This document shows positions 18,471 to 26,508 of a stretch of 64,000 bases of DNA, in pieces (position 1 is the first letter of the stretch; every line of letters begins with the position of its first letter). Both the position numbers and the translations under genes were made by a program. This stretch comes from CAVSWT01 sp963731745 (GTDB lineage: Bacteria; Bacteroidota; Ignavibacteria; Ignavibacteriales; Ignavibacteriaceae), in the NCBI GenBank assembly GCA_963731745.1, contig CAVSWT010000010.1:501147-565146 (forward strand), written 5' to 3'. The notes below the pieces were generated by a model, which saw nothing but the letters and a program-made list of their open reading frames with translations, did no database searches and was not told where the DNA came from.

Positions 18471-18968
18471 TTAGGGATCAATTTTTTTATTTCTGAAGGG
18501 TTTCAAGCCTTGAACGAATTCTTCGTAAGAATATTCATGTGTAAGAGGAATGGTCACTCTAGCTAATGGACCGGGACTTTCATTTCCCCAAAATGTATGA
18601 GGCGGAACATTTCTGGAAACCACAGTCCCTCCTCTTATAACTGCTCCTTCGCCAATAGTTACATTTGGTAGAATTACACAATGAGGACCGATATAAACAT
18701 CCTTCTCAATAACTACTTTACCATAATTATTATTTTTTCTTGCGCCCCAATGTAAATGAGTAAAAATCGTTGAACGTAGGCCGATCGTACAATTATCTCC
18801 AATAATTACTGCATCAGGATAAAGCTGATCGATATAAACGAATTGACCTATCCAAACATCTTTGCCTACCCTAACTCCTCTTTTCCTCTGCAGCCAGGGT
18901 CGTAAAGAACCTCCCCCCGCAACAAAAAAAGCAAAGATTTGTAAAATGCGGTTCAAAATTAATTTCAT
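18471..18968 (-). CDS. hexapeptide-repeat acyltransferase (LbH family)
   Basis: A 165-residue left-handed beta-helix transferase of the WcaF/maltose O-acetyltransferase type. The repeats [VI]GxxxxI are seen in VGKDVWIGQFVYI, IIGDNCTIGLRSTIF, IEKDVYIGPHCVILPNVTIGEGAVIRGGTVV, and the catalytic-type His lies in FTHLHWGARK. A short hydrophobic N-terminus (ILQIFAFFVAGGG) may contact the membrane. It probably acetylates a sugar in cell-surface polysaccharide synthesis. It lies 287 bases upstream of the ACP group on the same strand, so co-transcription is possible but not shown; the gap (18185-18470) contains no convincing gene. Confidence 0.82.
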   Translation of the reverse strand: MKLILNRILQIFAFFVAGGGSLRPWLQRKRGVRVGKDVWIGQFVYIDQLYPDAVIIGDNCTIGLRSTIFTHLHWGARKNNNYGKVVIEKDVYIGPHCVILPNVTIGEGAVIRGGTVVSRNVPPHTFWGNESPGPLARVTIPLTHEYSYEEFVQGLKPFRNKKIDP

Positions 18969-19130
18969 TAGTTTTTAATTAAAATAAAAAAGAGTTATTA
19001 CTTTTTTATCTATTAATTATAAGCAAAACAATTTAATCTAACAAATAATCCAAAATTAAATATTTATCATATTATAAATATAATATAGATTGAATTTGAG
19101 GGTTGCTGGAAATTAATTTGAAAATTTAAA

Positions 19131-19195
19131 CTCAACCCCAATGGTTCTTCATCCGATGCGGGCGACCAGATGAAGAAATTAAAATTAGGGCTGAG
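19131..19195 (-). other. two-stage inverted repeat between genes (terminator or structured RNA)
   Basis: Inner arms TTCTTCATC (19145-19153) and GATGAAGAA (19169-19177) form a perfect 9-bp stem with a 15-base GC-rich loop, which stands out in this AT-rich DNA. Outer arms at 19131-19139 and 19188-19195 (CTCAACCCC and GGGCTGAG) pair with a small bulge. Read on the minus strand the outer arm is followed by a T/A-rich run. It could terminate the small gene that ends at 19217, or be a structured leader of the acyltransferase gene that starts at 18968. Confidence 0.45.
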
Positions 19196-19216
19196 TCGAA
19201 TTGCAAGAAATTTTCT

Positions 19217-19483
19217 TCATGCTTGATAATGTTTGGGTGGATTATGTACGATTTTTTTTATTGTATCGAATTGAAGGTAGGGATATTCATCCCGCAATTT
19301 ATCAATTGCATCGCCGGCTCTTAATTTTTGCGATCTTAAAAATTTAAATTTCATTCTGATCGCTCTATCACGAACAGAAGTTTCATTAAATAATCCTCTT
19401 ACACTTAATACTTCATATACTTCGTCACTGATTAAGTCTCGTAAAGGATTTTTATCGAAATTGTTTTCAAATGGACTTTCCAT
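19217..19483 (-). CDS. conserved-looking small hypothetical protein (88 aa)
   Basis: I do not recognise this protein. It has 88 residues, is rich in Arg, Lys and Asp, and is predicted mostly helical. RDRAIRMKFKFLRSQKLRAGDAIDKLRDEYPYLQFDTIKKIVHNP has the spacing of a helix-turn-helix, so DNA binding is possible but unproven. GGAGGAGAT just upstream of the ATG is one of the best ribosome binding sites in the window, which supports a real gene. It stands alone between the acyltransferase and the response regulator, both on the same strand; the 176-base gap to the regulator shows nothing else. Confidence 0.6.
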   Translation of the reverse strand: MESPFENNFDKNPLRDLISDEVYEVLSVRGLFNETSVRDRAIRMKFKFLRSQKLRAGDAIDKLRDEYPYLQFDTIKKIVHNPPKHYQA

Positions 19484-19659
19484 ATCTCCTCCAACCTTTA
19501 GAAAATATTTATTAGTTTAATATTAATCTTAGTTCTATTTACATCTTTGAATAATATTACACAACTGCATAGATATGCTGTTTTTCTAAAAAAAATTTGT
19601 TATTTATCTATTTTTAAGAGGTGTTACTGGAGAATGCAACTATTTTTCAGGTCTTTTTT

Positions 19660-20289
19660 CTAAATCAGTTTTTTTCGGATGGCTTTTGCAACGGCTTCTG
19701 ATTGAGAATGAACGTGTAATTTTTTATAAATATTTCTGATATGATGTCGAACAGTATCAACGCTAATAAACAATTGTTCCCCAATTTCCTGGTAATTATT
19801 CCCATCAGAAAGCAAACCCAATACTTCCTTTTCTCTCACAGAAAGATTGTAATGCGAATCGCTGCTTCTTTCAGATCTAAATGAATTAATAACTTGACGT
19901 GCAATCTGAGAGCTCATTGGTGAACCGCCATTATATATATCTTTTATGGCTTCAAGTAATTTTGCAGGGGGAGTTTTCTTTACTAAATAACCGCAAGCTC
20001 CTGCACAAAGTGCATCATAAACCACTTCGCTTTCTTCATAGATGGTTAACATTAATATATTCACATCAGAATTTATTTGTTTAGTCTTTTTTACTCCCTC
20101 AATACCGTTCATTCCTGGTAATCCAATATCCATTAAAACTACATCAACATCTAACAAATCAACTTTATCTAAAAAGTCTTCGCAATTGCTGAAACTGCCT
20201 GTACATTTATATTCATTGGTTCGATTTATTAGTACGGCTAATCCTTCACGAATTGTATTATTATCTTCAACAATTGCAACGTTTATCAT
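19660..20289 (-). CDS. NarL/LuxR-family response regulator
   Basis: Two-component transcription regulator of 209 residues. The receiver domain has the acidic pair ED at residues 8-9, the phosphoacceptor Asp54 in VVLMDIGLPGMNG, the Thr in MLTIYEE and the Lys in LVKKTPP. The C-terminal LuxR helix-turn-helix is at about residues 142-205 (LSVREKEVLGLLSDG, SVDTVRHHIRNIYKKL). It starts 3 bases after the stop of the propeller histidine kinase upstream, so the two form a cognate pair in one transcript. Targets are not visible. Confidence 0.93.
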   Translation of the reverse strand: MINVAIVEDNNTIREGLAVLINRTNEYKCTGSFSNCEDFLDKVDLLDVDVVLMDIGLPGMNGIEGVKKTKQINSDVNILMLTIYEESEVVYDALCAGACGYLVKKTPPAKLLEAIKDIYNGGSPMSSQIARQVINSFRSERSSDSHYNLSVREKEVLGLLSDGNNYQEIGEQLFISVDTVRHHIRNIYKKLHVHSQSEAVAKAIRKKLI

Positions 20290-20292
20290 GTA

Positions 20293-23200
20293 TTAAACTG
20301 CTTTTTTATTTAGTATAGTTCTAATTTTTTGAATTTTGCCTATCTTCCCAACGAACCTAATAACTGTTCCTTCAGAAGTAGATTTCCATTTTAATTTTCC
20401 GCCAATAGATAATGCCCGTGTTTCGATATTTTTCATCCCATTGCCAAAATAATATCTTTCACTGTTGATACCGATGCCATTGTCTCGAAGGCTAAGCTCA
20501 AGGATGTCCCCTCTCACATTTGCTTCCAAACTAATTTTTGAGCATTTACTGTGCTTGATTGAATTATTAATACCTTCTTTAAATATTAAGTACAAATTTT
20601 GTTTGATGTCTATAGGCAGCTTTATGTCTTTTAGATTATCAATATTATTTGTTTTAAAAGCTATTCCAAGTGAAGCAAGAATATCATTGTATGAATCTTT
20701 TAATCTTACCAATAAATCATATAACGAATCTCTTTTAGGATTAACAATCCAAACAATATCACTCATGCCGTCTATTAGTTGTCGTGAAATATCGCTGATA
20801 GTTTTTAATTCTTGTGATGATCTGTCAGGAAATAAATGTACATCCTTTGAAGCTAATTCACTTAGAATAGAAATTTCAGTTAAACCGGAACCAATGTTAT
20901 CGTGTAAATCTGCGGCTAAACGAGTTTTCAATTTTTCCATTGAAAGTAAATTTCGATATTTCAAAGTGCTTAGGTAATATACTATCGCCCAGGCAGCAAT
21001 AAAACACAACATTATAAACCACCAAGTGGTCCAAAAGGGCGGTAAAATAGTTATTTGAATTTGCGCTCCTTCATTATTCCACAGATTATCATTGTTTGAA
21101 CCTTTAACTCTAAATAGATATTTGCCTGGTGAAAGATCAGTATAATTTGCCATGCGCATTGTGGCGTCAACAATTTGCCAGTCTTTATCCAAACCATCAA
21201 GTTTATACATATAATGATTGTCTATTGAATTTGTGTAATCAAGAGAAGCGAATTCGAAAGTTATAAAGTTTTTGTCATGAGAAAGTACGAGCTCTTTTTT
21301 TTCTCCTTTAAGCGACTGATTTAAAACTTTTATAGATGTAATCACAATAGGCGGCACAAAAGTATTTTCAAAAATACTATCGGGATGGAAAAAATTTAAA
21401 CCATTAATTCCGCCAAAATATATGTATCCGTTTGGCCCTTTTGCGTATGCTCCACCGCTAAATTCTAAACTCTGCAAACCATCTTTTAAATCATAATTAA
21501 CAAATTTTTCTGAATCAATATTAAATTTAAAAATACCATTATCAGTGCTGAGCCATAGATTATCATTATCATCTTCAACAATTCCGTAAATGATATTTGC
21601 GCTTAAGCCGGTAGCATGAGAATATCTTTTAAATATTTCATTTTTTTTATCAAACTTATTTAGTCCGCCGCCATACGTTCCAATCCAAAGATTATGTTTT
21701 TTATCTTCATAAATAGTAAGCACTCGGTTGTCACTTAAGCTTTGGTTATCACCCGTTCGATTAGTGTAATGAAAAAAGAGCTCTCTTTTTTTATCAAATT
21801 TATTTAAACCGCCGCCGAATGTGCCCACCCAAATATATCCCTGGGTATCTTCATAAATTGCATAAACTCTATTATCGCTCAAACTATATTTATCATCCTG
21901 ATCATGTATATACTTTTTAAATTTTATACTATTATTTTTTATAGAATTTTGATTAAATGTATTTAAACCTCCGCCAAAAGTACCAATCCAAAAGTTAGAA
22001 TTTTTATCAATATATATTGATTGTATCTGATTAGCACTTATGCTGTTTGGATTGGCGCTTCTTTTATAATTATAAAACTTATTATTTTTTATATCAAATT
22101 TATCAAGGCCTCCGCTATATGTGCCTATCCATAAATTTCCATTTGCATCTTTTTCAATTGCTCTTACGTGATTATCGCTTAAGGAATTTGGGTTATTCGA
22201 ATTATGCTGATAGACCTTAACTTCGTTATTTTTTTTATTGATCCGATCTAAACCACCGCGATAAGTTCCCACCCAAAAATAATTAGTTGTATCATTATAA
22301 ATTGCCCAAACAACATTATCAGAAAGCCCTTTATTTTTTTCGGTAGCGGGACTAATCCTATCAAACTTAACCGCATTAAAAGAAAGTTTACTTATACCTT
22401 CTCCAAGGTGAGAGCCAATCCATAAAATTCCCGATTTATCTTCTAATAGCGAAAGTACATCATTGTCACCTATAGAATTTAAATTATTTGGATCGTGAAT
22501 AAATCTTATAAATTTTTCGTTTGCATAATCATATCTATCAAGTCCTCCACCGAATGTTCCAACCCAAAGCTCACCGTTTTTTCCACCGGTAATAGCCATT
22601 ACAGTATTATTTGACAAACTATATCTATCCCGTTTATCATAAAAATATTTTAAAAATCTTGCCGATTTAGGTTTGAGAGATTTTTGTTCATTACTTAATT
22701 TATTAAGGCCGCCTTCATAAGTTCCAATCCAAATTGAATTAAATTTATCTTCATACAGCGATATTATTTTATTATCACTCAATGAAAATTTATTATTTAC
22801 ATCATTTCTGAAATGTTCAAATTGTAATGAATTTGATTTAGCATTTTTAATTCTCTTGATGTCTTCATTTTTAATCATTTTATCAAGCCCACCACCGAAA
22901 GTGCCTACCCACATATCACCTTGCGAATCAACCAATATTTTTGTGACTCTATTATAACTTAAACTTGAAGTATTATTTTCATCTGAATAAAAATATTGAG
23001 GGGAATTGGTGTTTTTATCAAACTTGATAATGCCTTTTCCCCAGGTGCCTATCCAAAGAAAACCTTCTTCATCTTCGGCTATTGAAGTAATTGTGCAATT
23101 ATTATTTCTGGAAAATGAAAGTGGATATTCGTAATATTCTTCATTCACAAAGGAATTTTTATCATCAACTTTTCTATCGATATAAAATTTCTGAAAGGTT

Positions 23201-23550
23201 CCGGTTTTTCTGTCAAATTTATTTAGGACACCATTTATAGTCCCCATCCAAATGAATCCATTTTTATCTTCATACATGGCAGTTACTGTATTATCCGAAA
23301 TAGACGAGGAATCTAATATATTGTGAGTGTAAACTGTGAAACTATATCCATCATATTTATTTAATCCGTTTCCGGTTCCAAACCACATAAAACCTTCAAC
23401 GTCTTGTAAAATTGAAAATATCGTGCTTTGTGAAAGCCCATTCTCAATTTTAATTTGCTCAATTTGATATTCTGAGGGTTTACAAATACACTGCATCGAA
23501 ACCAAAATGACGAACAATAAAATGATTATAAATTTGTATTGATATTTCAT
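20293..23550 (-). CDS. two-component-regulator-propeller sensor histidine kinase (HisKA_3)
   Basis: Membrane sensor kinase of 1085 residues. An N-terminal signal sequence is followed by about 14 propeller repeats of the form 'LSDN-V-AI-ED--GNLWIGTYGGGL' (residues about 30-680), a Y_Y_Y domain (about 755-835, ending LPPFW), a transmembrane helix (about 838-862), and a HisKA_3 dimerisation domain with the phospho-accepting His in LAADLHDNIGSGL. The ATPase domain follows, with an N-box FKEGINNSIKHS and G-box DNGIGI and GNGMKNI. The sensor part lies in the periplasm; in related Bacteroidota proteins it binds carbohydrate or other ligands. The NarL-type regulator follows 3 bases downstream. Confidence 0.93.
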   Translation of the reverse strand: MKYQYKFIIILLFVILVSMQCICKPSEYQIEQIKIENGLSQSTIFSILQDVEGFMWFGTGNGLNKYDGYSFTVYTHNILDSSSISDNTVTAMYEDKNGFIWMGTINGVLNKFDRKTGTFQKFYIDRKVDDKNSFVNEEYYEYPLSFSRNNNCTITSIAEDEEGFLWIGTWGKGIIKFDKNTNSPQYFYSDENNTSSLSYNRVTKILVDSQGDMWVGTFGGGLDKMIKNEDIKRIKNAKSNSLQFEHFRNDVNNKFSLSDNKIISLYEDKFNSIWIGTYEGGLNKLSNEQKSLKPKSARFLKYFYDKRDRYSLSNNTVMAITGGKNGELWVGTFGGGLDRYDYANEKFIRFIHDPNNLNSIGDNDVLSLLEDKSGILWIGSHLGEGISKLSFNAVKFDRISPATEKNKGLSDNVVWAIYNDTTNYFWVGTYRGGLDRINKKNNEVKVYQHNSNNPNSLSDNHVRAIEKDANGNLWIGTYSGGLDKFDIKNNKFYNYKRSANPNSISANQIQSIYIDKNSNFWIGTFGGGLNTFNQNSIKNNSIKFKKYIHDQDDKYSLSDNRVYAIYEDTQGYIWVGTFGGGLNKFDKKRELFFHYTNRTGDNQSLSDNRVLTIYEDKKHNLWIGTYGGGLNKFDKKNEIFKRYSHATGLSANIIYGIVEDDNDNLWLSTDNGIFKFNIDSEKFVNYDLKDGLQSLEFSGGAYAKGPNGYIYFGGINGLNFFHPDSIFENTFVPPIVITSIKVLNQSLKGEKKELVLSHDKNFITFEFASLDYTNSIDNHYMYKLDGLDKDWQIVDATMRMANYTDLSPGKYLFRVKGSNNDNLWNNEGAQIQITILPPFWTTWWFIMLCFIAAWAIVYYLSTLKYRNLLSMEKLKTRLAADLHDNIGSGLTEISILSELASKDVHLFPDRSSQELKTISDISRQLIDGMSDIVWIVNPKRDSLYDLLVRLKDSYNDILASLGIAFKTNNIDNLKDIKLPIDIKQNLYLIFKEGINNSIKHSKCSKISLEANVRGDILELSLRDNGIGINSERYYFGNGMKNIETRALSIGGKLKWKSTSEGTVIRFVGKIGKIQKIRTILNKKAV

Positions 23551-23653
23551 CGGGTAAAACTATTATTGCTTGTTACCTTTATTTTACAAAAGATTATTAT
23601 TTTTAACAACTACTTAATTAAGCAGGTATTAGAACTAAATAAATTTGTTCCGC

Positions 23654-24589
23654 ATGAAAACTGAAGATTATTTTAACACAATTGAAACTCCCCTCTCAAT
23701 TATTCATGATGAATTATTGGATGATAGAAAAGTAAATCTATTCATAAAAAGAGCAGATTTAATTAGCAATGAAATTTCAGGGAATAAATGGTATAAATTA
23801 AAATATAATTTAATTGAAGCAGAAAAACGTGGATTCAAAAAAATTCTTACTTTTGGTGGAGCATACTCAAATCATATTTATGCTTCAGCGGCTGCATGTG
23901 CTTCACTCGGATTTGAATCGATTGGTATTATTCGCGGTGAAGAACATCTGCCCTTAAATCCAACACTGCGGTTTGCACAAAAGTGCGGAATGAATTTGCA
24001 TTATATCAGCCGATCATCTTACCAAAATAAATATGATGTTAAAATTCTTGAAAATTTAAAACAAAAATTTGGAAATTTTTATCTTATTCCTGAAGGAGGT
24101 TCTAATTCGCTGGCAGTTAGGGGATGCGCTGAAATAATACAATCCATTAAGGTACCATTTGATTATGTTTGCACTCCATGCGGCACCGGTGGAACTTTAG
24201 GAGGTTTGGCAGTTGGTTTGAATGATGAAAAAAAAGCGATTGGTTTTTCTGTTTTGAAGAATTCCTCGTTTTTGGCAAAAGAAGTTGAAAGACTGATCTT
24301 AAATCTAAATGGAAGAATATATAATAATTGGGAGATAAATTTTAATTATCATTTTGGCGGTTATGCAAAATTTAATTCTGAGCTTAGCAATTTTATCAGT
24401 GAATTTTACAATCTGCATAAAATCCAATTGGAGCCAATATATACTGGAAAAATGATGTATGGAATCTATAGCTTAATCAAAAACAATTATTTTAAAGAAG
24501 GTGAAACAATCATCGCAATACATACAGGCGGAATCCAGGGGCTTGAAGGATTAATATCTAGAAATATGATTAAAAATAAATTTTTCTAA
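23654..24589 (+). CDS. ACC deaminase / D-cysteine desulfhydrase family PLP enzyme
   Basis: Fold-type II PLP enzyme of 311 residues. The PLP lysine is expected at residue 45 in SGNKWYKL. LTFGGAYSNHIYASAAA holds the Ser/Asn/His loop of the family, and CTPCGTGGTLGGLAVGL binds the phosphate. The C-terminal region ends with IIAIHTGGIQGLEGL, as in D-cysteine desulfhydrases. Activity could be D-cysteine desulfhydration or related amino-acid deamination; residues alone do not settle it. The frame reaches back to a TTG at 23645, but ATG at 23654 fits the family. Its stop overlaps the stop of the convergent transglutaminase gene. Confidence 0.87.
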   Translation: MKTEDYFNTIETPLSIIHDELLDDRKVNLFIKRADLISNEISGNKWYKLKYNLIEAEKRGFKKILTFGGAYSNHIYASAAACASLGFESIGIIRGEEHLPLNPTLRFAQKCGMNLHYISRSSYQNKYDVKILENLKQKFGNFYLIPEGGSNSLAVRGCAEIIQSIKVPFDYVCTPCGTGGTLGGLAVGLNDEKKAIGFSVLKNSSFLAKEVERLILNLNGRIYNNWEINFNYHFGGYAKFNSELSNFISEFYNLHKIQLEPIYTGKMMYGIYSLIKNNYFKEGETIIAIHTGGIQGLEGLISRNMIKNKFF

Positions 24590-26508
24590 TTTTTTTCTTC
24601 TTTAACAAGAACCACTTGAGTTCTATCTGCTTTTACAATTTCAGTAAAAAAGTTTTTATACTCATCATAATTTTCGGCTGGAATTTCATACGAGTCTATT
24701 TTTAATTTTCGTGAATATATGATTTCCCCTGCTTTTCCTGGCATTGTTTTCTCAGTAAAGCTACCAAAAGATGATTGCAGATTTAACTCAGATGGAAGTG
24801 ATTCAATCTTATAACCTTCCGGCAGAACGTAAGAAACAGAATCAATATCCAAGTAAGGATAGTAGAATCGTTTCGGCGATAATTTTTGCTTTACCGTTCT
24901 AGGTACATAGCTTCTTCTTTCCATTAAATTTGGATTAAAGAAAATTCGTTTGCCAGATTTAGTTGCATATTTTAGAATGCTAAAATTACCGGAAAAAGAA
25001 ATTTCTTTTTCATCTTTTGTAAATGCTGAATTATTTATTCTTATATCAGGTACCTCGAATAAATTTTTAATCCACTCTTCCTTCTCTTTAGGTGTTTCAG
25101 TTATCGCTACCGATCTAACATAATCCTGCTGATCACCTGTCCACTTTATTTCAGCTTCAACTGCTGCATAGCCATTTAAAAGCGATACATTAATTTTTTT
25201 CATTTGGGTATTTAGCTCTGCCTTACTACAGGGAGTTCTAACAATAGTTCCTCCATCTGATGTAAGAAGCAAAGCATTTCTATTCTCAATTTCAGATTCA
25301 ATACTGCCTGGCTCCCTTAATTGACTGGTACATTCTAACCACATTGTATCTTTTTCCATTGGAACGCAGACGACAACATGATTAAATTGATTGCTTGGAA
25401 ACTCTGTGATAAGCGGTATGCTTGAATGGCCGGCATATATTAGAACCGGATATGCTTTTATATTCACAACTTTTAGTATTGAAACCATATAATTGGATAA
25501 AGCCTTACAATCACCATAACCATGAGAATGAACATATGATGCTCTTAAAGGCTGCCACCCACCTATACCCAACTGAATACTAACATAACGCGTTTTTGCC
25601 TGCATATATTTGTATAGTTTTTTGATTTGAGTTTCTACAATATCCTCAGAACTTATTTGAGCCAAGATGTCTTTTTGTGCCGATTCAGGGAGTAGATCTC
25701 TGGATTTGTATAAGTCATAAGCCCATTTTCCAAAATCCTTCCAGGAACTCATGTTACCTTTGAAATCTTCAATCACAAAATTAGCAGGAGCTATTTTTAC
25801 AATAGCAGCTACATCTTCAATGTCGTCTACGTAAACATCGCTGGATAATTTTTGCTGGTTTTTAGCTTCCCAAAAATATGATTTTGAATCATCCAAATTT
25901 TTGACTTTAGGTTGTAGTGAGTCGGAGTTTGTCCAATAACGAAGAGACTGATCGCCAGGTATCAAAACTTCAAAACTGCTATATTCAACAGGCTCAATTG
26001 AATTACGGGATGTCCAATCAGGCCATTGTAAGTATCCATCAAATGACATTTCATATTTATATTCAATTGTATAAGGAAATCTATCATAGAAGAGTTCAGC
26101 AACTTTTACACGGTCATCCTCATATAAAGAATAACCTGCAACTGCGCTGTAATCATCAACATCTTCTTTTTCCAAAGTTCTAATTTCTTCACCTTTTGCA
26201 TCATAAATAGTTCCGTCAAGATCTTCAATTGATCTAAACTTATCGTAATCAAGAACTAATCTTCCATATTTTTTTTCAGTAGGTCTGAACAGTGTGACTG
26301 CATAAGTAACAGCTAGCGTGGCATTCTGTTCATCTTTAACTTCAAATTTTTGGATATCTTTCCTGATAACAACATCTGCATCCTTAAGCAGCTCAAAAGG
26401 GATATTTGTTATGTCGTACTCATTTATTTCTTCATTAGATTTACTCGAAGAAATAGCAAACTCAGTCAGTACAAAAAAGATGCTTATGATAAAATAAATT
26501 TTATTCAT
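24586..26508 (-). CDS. secreted DUF3857/transglutaminase-like protein (active-site Cys present)
   Basis: A 640-residue exported protein. It has an N-terminal signal peptide (MNKIYFIISIFFVLTEFAISSS), a DUF3857 beta domain (about 50-230), and a transglutaminase-like domain (about 285-420). The Cys lies in HGYGDCKALSNYM and the His in FNHVVVCVP; the position usually occupied by Asp is Glu in WLECTSQ. A DUF3858-like C-terminal domain ends the protein. Such proteins are common in Bacteroidota; substrates are unknown. It overlaps the end of the paralogous upstream gene by 8 bases (ATGA-type coupling), so the two are co-expressed and may act as a pair. Confidence 0.85.
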   Translation of the reverse strand: MNKIYFIISIFFVLTEFAISSSKSNEEINEYDITNIPFELLKDADVVIRKDIQKFEVKDEQNATLAVTYAVTLFRPTEKKYGRLVLDYDKFRSIEDLDGTIYDAKGEEIRTLEKEDVDDYSAVAGYSLYEDDRVKVAELFYDRFPYTIEYKYEMSFDGYLQWPDWTSRNSIEPVEYSSFEVLIPGDQSLRYWTNSDSLQPKVKNLDDSKSYFWEAKNQQKLSSDVYVDDIEDVAAIVKIAPANFVIEDFKGNMSSWKDFGKWAYDLYKSRDLLPESAQKDILAQISSEDIVETQIKKLYKYMQAKTRYVSIQLGIGGWQPLRASYVHSHGYGDCKALSNYMVSILKVVNIKAYPVLIYAGHSSIPLITEFPSNQFNHVVVCVPMEKDTMWLECTSQLREPGSIESEIENRNALLLTSDGGTIVRTPCSKAELNTQMKKINVSLLNGYAAVEAEIKWTGDQQDYVRSVAITETPKEKEEWIKNLFEVPDIRINNSAFTKDEKEISFSGNFSILKYATKSGKRIFFNPNLMERRSYVPRTVKQKLSPKRFYYPYLDIDSVSYVLPEGYKIESLPSELNLQSSFGSFTEKTMPGKAGEIIYSRKLKIDSYEIPAENYDEYKNFFTEIVKADRTQVVLVKEEKN

